Positions 62,170-64,000 of a stretch of 64,000 nucleotides of DNA are shown in pieces. Origin of the DNA: JAYVJH01 sp043777595 (GTDB taxonomy: Bacteria; Bacteroidota; Bacteroidia; Cytophagales; Spirosomataceae); contig JAYWHT010000089.1 in the NCBI GenBank assembly GCA_043777595.1, forward strand, positions 39,940 through 103,939, read 5' to 3'. The notes beneath the pieces were generated by a model. It did no database searches. It worked only from the letters and a program-made list of their open reading frames with translations, and was not told the DNA's origin. How positions within the stretch are numbered: the stretch's first letter is position 1; every line of letters begins with the position of its first letter. The position numbers were made by a program, and so were the translations under genes.

Positions 62170-63588
62170 TTAAATTTTACCCACCATATTCTCTGGCCGT
62201 ACCCATGCGTCAAACTCGTCTGATGTCATTTTTGTAAAGTCCAATCCTTGTAAATCAAACTCTAAGGCCGCTTGTTTGAGCGTAATGCCTCTTTTGTGAG
62301 CATCTTGGGCAATGGCCGCAGCGTTGTAGTAGCCAATTTTTGGGTTGAGAGCCGTTACCAACATCAATGAGTTATTGACGTGCTTCTGGATATTTTCATG
62401 TAGTGGTTCAATGCCAACGGCACATTTGTCGTTAAAAGCCACGCACACATCGCCAATAAGCCGAGCCGAGTGTAAGAAGTTATAAATCATCATTGGCTTA
62501 AAAACATTTAATTCAAAATGTCCGTTTGAACCTCCAATACCTATTGCCACATCGTTGCCCATTACTTGTGCGGCCACCATGGTCATGGCTTCGCATTGAG
62601 TTGGGTTTACTTTGCCGGGCATAATAGAACTACCTGGCTCGTTGTCGGGGATATAAATTTCGCCAATGCCTGCCCGTGGTCCTGACGACAGCATACGAAT
62701 ATCGTTACCTATTTTCATCATACTTACAGCCACAGTTTTCAATGCACCGTGGGCTTCTACTATGGCATCGTGGGCGGCTAAGGCTTCAAATTTGTTTTCG
62801 GCAGTAACAAACGGCAGGCCTGTGAGTGTAGCAATGTGCTTGGCTACATTTTCAGAATAACCATCGGGCGTATTGATGCCTGTGCCAACTGCCGTACCAC
62901 CCAAAGCGAGTTCTGACAAATGTTCGAGGGTATTTTTGATGGCTTTGAGGCCATGATTTAACTGCGACACATAGCCCGAAAATTCTTGGCCGAGTGTAAG
63001 CGGCGTAGCGTCCATGAAGTGTGTACGGCCAATTTTGACAACGTTCATAAATGCCTTAGACTTAGCGGCCAGCGTATCTCGTAGTTTTTCGATGCCCGGA
63101 ATGGTAGTTTCCATCAAAATTTTATAGGCCGCTATGTGCATCGCTGTCGGAAAAGTATCGTTGCTCGACTGCGATTTGTTTACGTCGTCGTTGGGGTTCA
63201 AGTATTTTTTTTCGTCCAATAGCTCTCCGCCATTCAGCACGTGCGCTCGGTAGGCTATCACTTCGTTGCAGTTCATGTTGCTTTGTGTGCCTGAGCCTGT
63301 TTGCCAAACAACAAGCGGAAACTGGTCGTCTAAACTCCCTGTCAGTATTTCATCACAGACTTGGCCAATTAGATTTTTTTTGTCTTCGGTCAATACCCCA
63401 GCCTCAAAGTTGGTGATGGCAGCGGCTTTTTTGAGGTAGGCAAAGGCTCTGATGATTTCCTTTGGCATTTTGTTGATGTCTTGGGCAATCGGGAAGTTCA
63501 TAATTGAGCGTTGGGTTTGTGCGCCCCAATATACATCGGTGGGTACTTCGACCTTGCCCATGGTGTCTTTTTCTATTCTAAAATTCAT
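62170..63588 (-). CDS. fumC: Fumarate hydratase, class II
   Basis: 472 residues, oxygen-stable iron-independent class. Motifs are TDVYWGAQTQRS, SGTQSNMNCNEV, NKSQSSNDTFPTAMH, GRTHFMDATPLTLGQE, GGTAVGTGIN and the superfamily signature GSSIMPGKVNP (near 320). It interconverts fumarate and malate in the TCA cycle; with mqo nearby it supplies the malate that Mqo oxidises, although the genes are separate transcripts. A well-formed promoter lies 28 bp upstream. Confidence 0.97.
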   Translation of the reverse strand: MNFRIEKDTMGKVEVPTDVYWGAQTQRSIMNFPIAQDINKMPKEIIRAFAYLKKAAAITNFEAGVLTEDKKNLIGQVCDEILTGSLDDQFPLVVWQTGSGTQSNMNCNEVIAYRAHVLNGGELLDEKKYLNPNDDVNKSQSSNDTFPTAMHIAAYKILMETTIPGIEKLRDTLAAKSKAFMNVVKIGRTHFMDATPLTLGQEFSGYVSQLNHGLKAIKNTLEHLSELALGGTAVGTGINTPDGYSENVAKHIATLTGLPFVTAENKFEALAAHDAIVEAHGALKTVAVSMMKIGNDIRMLSSGPRAGIGEIYIPDNEPGSSIMPGKVNPTQCEAMTMVAAQVMGNDVAIGIGGSNGHFELNVFKPMMIYNFLHSARLIGDVCVAFNDKCAVGIEPLHENIQKHVNNSLMLVTALNPKIGYYNAAAIAQDAHKRGITLKQAALEFDLQGLDFTKMTSDEFDAWVRPENMVGKI

Positions 63589-63615
63589 TTTGTAGATTTT
63601 GTATTAAGTTTTCTG

Positions 63616-63648
63616 CAAAAGTAGCTACAAAACGGCATTGAACCCAAA
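63616..63648 (-). promoter_or_regulatory. fumC promoter
   Basis: On the minus strand TTTG (complement of 63645-63648), a 21-bp spacer, then TACTTTTG (complement of 63616-63623), both boxes perfect. The -7 box ends 27 bp before the fumC ATG. Confidence 0.65.
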
Positions 63649-63811
63649 TCTTACTTATCTATCATCGTCAAAATATTTTTCTGTTCTTTGGTTGTCTATA
63701 CAAACCACAGTAATAGACCGACTATCCCATTTTGTAGCAAGCCAATATAGGGAACTGGATAGTTTTTGGGGAAGCTGAATATTATTATTGTAATAACAAA
63801 ATGACAAAACG

Positions 63812-63883
63812 ATGGAACAACTACAATTTTTGATTAATGCCAAAGGCGAGCGTTTACCCATGCTGTCAGGTATTTCTACCTGA
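63812..63883 (+). pseudogene. Truncated antitoxin-like gene start
   Basis: The ATG at 63812 starts MEQLQFLINAKGERL, which resembles the N-terminus of small prevent-host-death-like antitoxins, and then reads PMLSGIST and stops at 63883 inside the repeat hairpin. The repeat appears to have cut the gene after about 15 codons. The upstream stretch 63649-63811 shows no supported gene; an open minus-strand frame there (63655-63927) matches nothing recognised. Confidence 0.45.
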
Positions 63884-64000
63884 TAGTAATTTAGCCACAA
63901 AGTAGTGAGATAGTCGGGTGGAAACACCCGACTGCAAAATAATTTCTACCTGATAGTAATTTAGCCACAAAGTAGTGAGATAGTCGGGTGGAAACACCCG
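63866..64000. repeat. 70-bp tandem repeat with hairpins, running off the window
   Basis: 59 bp from 63872-63930 recur exactly at 63942-64000, a period of 70 bp. Hairpins are TCAGGTA/TACCTGA (63866-63883) and AGTCGGGTG-GAAA-CACCCGACT (63912-63933). The array continues beyond the window, so the copy number is unknown. Confidence 0.85.

Noticed and set aside
63655..63927. 90-residue minus-strand open frame beside the tandem repeat
   Set aside because: It begins inside the repeat, has no recognised domain and overlaps the antitoxin-like start. The C-terminal half might be a gene remnant but cannot be supported.
63872..64000. Repeats at the end of the window as a CRISPR array
   Set aside because: The identical part is 59 bp with only 11 bp between copies, and it contains strong hairpins. 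This is a tandem repeat, not CRISPR repeats with unique spacers, and no cas gene is present.

Overview
The window is a 64 kb chromosomal segment of an AT-rich Bacteroidota bacterium, most likely a member of the Cytophagales (Runella/Arcicella/Emticicia-like lineages). The evidence is a SusC/SusD pair followed by an ASPIC/UnbV FG-GAP lipoprotein, a C25 (gingipain-type) peptidase with a type IX secretion C-terminal domain, lipoproteins with short lipoboxes, no recognisable Shine-Dalgarno sequences, promoter boxes of the TTTG / TAnnTTTG type, and several TTG/GTG starts. The genus is an inference.

Layout. 1-5.9 kb: end of a SusC-like receptor, SusD, a strong terminator, a large FG-GAP lipoprotein and a small lipoprotein. 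5.9-19 kb: glycosyltransferase, TatD nuclease, arginase-family enzyme and type I asparaginase (compact operon with overlaps), a reduced arsenic locus (ArsR and a Cys-rich DUF6428-like protein, separated by a MITE-like insertion), alanine dehydrogenase, TsaE, a TonB receptor, a MazEF pair, a Fur-family regulator and RlmI. 19-26 kb: a T9SS-exported C25 peptidase convergent with a SWIM/SNF2 helicase. 26.3-36.7 kb: a type I restriction-modification locus hsdM-DUF1016-hsdS-DUF1016-GxxExxY-hsdR-metallopeptidase. Two inverted copies of one palindromic element bracket its first four genes. 36.8-48.7 kb: FAD oxidoreductase, Nudix hydrolase, a frameshifted nuclease-like gene, topoisomerase IV subunit A, a SanA-like protein, a secreted protein, a MacB-type permease, a secreted-protein pseudogene split by an 88-bp palindrome, a DPM-like glycosyltransferase with a sigma-54-like promoter, and aquaporin. 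48.7-64 kb: dapA, EEP-family phosphatase, EamA transporter, OmpA/LamG protein, TolB-like propeller, two short-chain dehydrogenases, a 2-oxoadipate dioxygenase-like enzyme, malate:quinone oxidoreductase, polysaccharide deacetylase, tRNA-Leu, fumarase, and a truncated antitoxin-like gene running into a 70-bp tandem repeat at the window edge.

Most of the window is ordinary housekeeping and envelope metabolism. The accessory part is the restriction locus: three extra PD-(D/E)XK-type nuclease genes sit inside one type I system, it is bounded by structured palindromes, and it holds a cassette whose 20-bp direct repeats include the start codons of both the cassette gene and hsdR. Small palindromic elements recur across the window, and several mark damaged genes or an interrupted operon.
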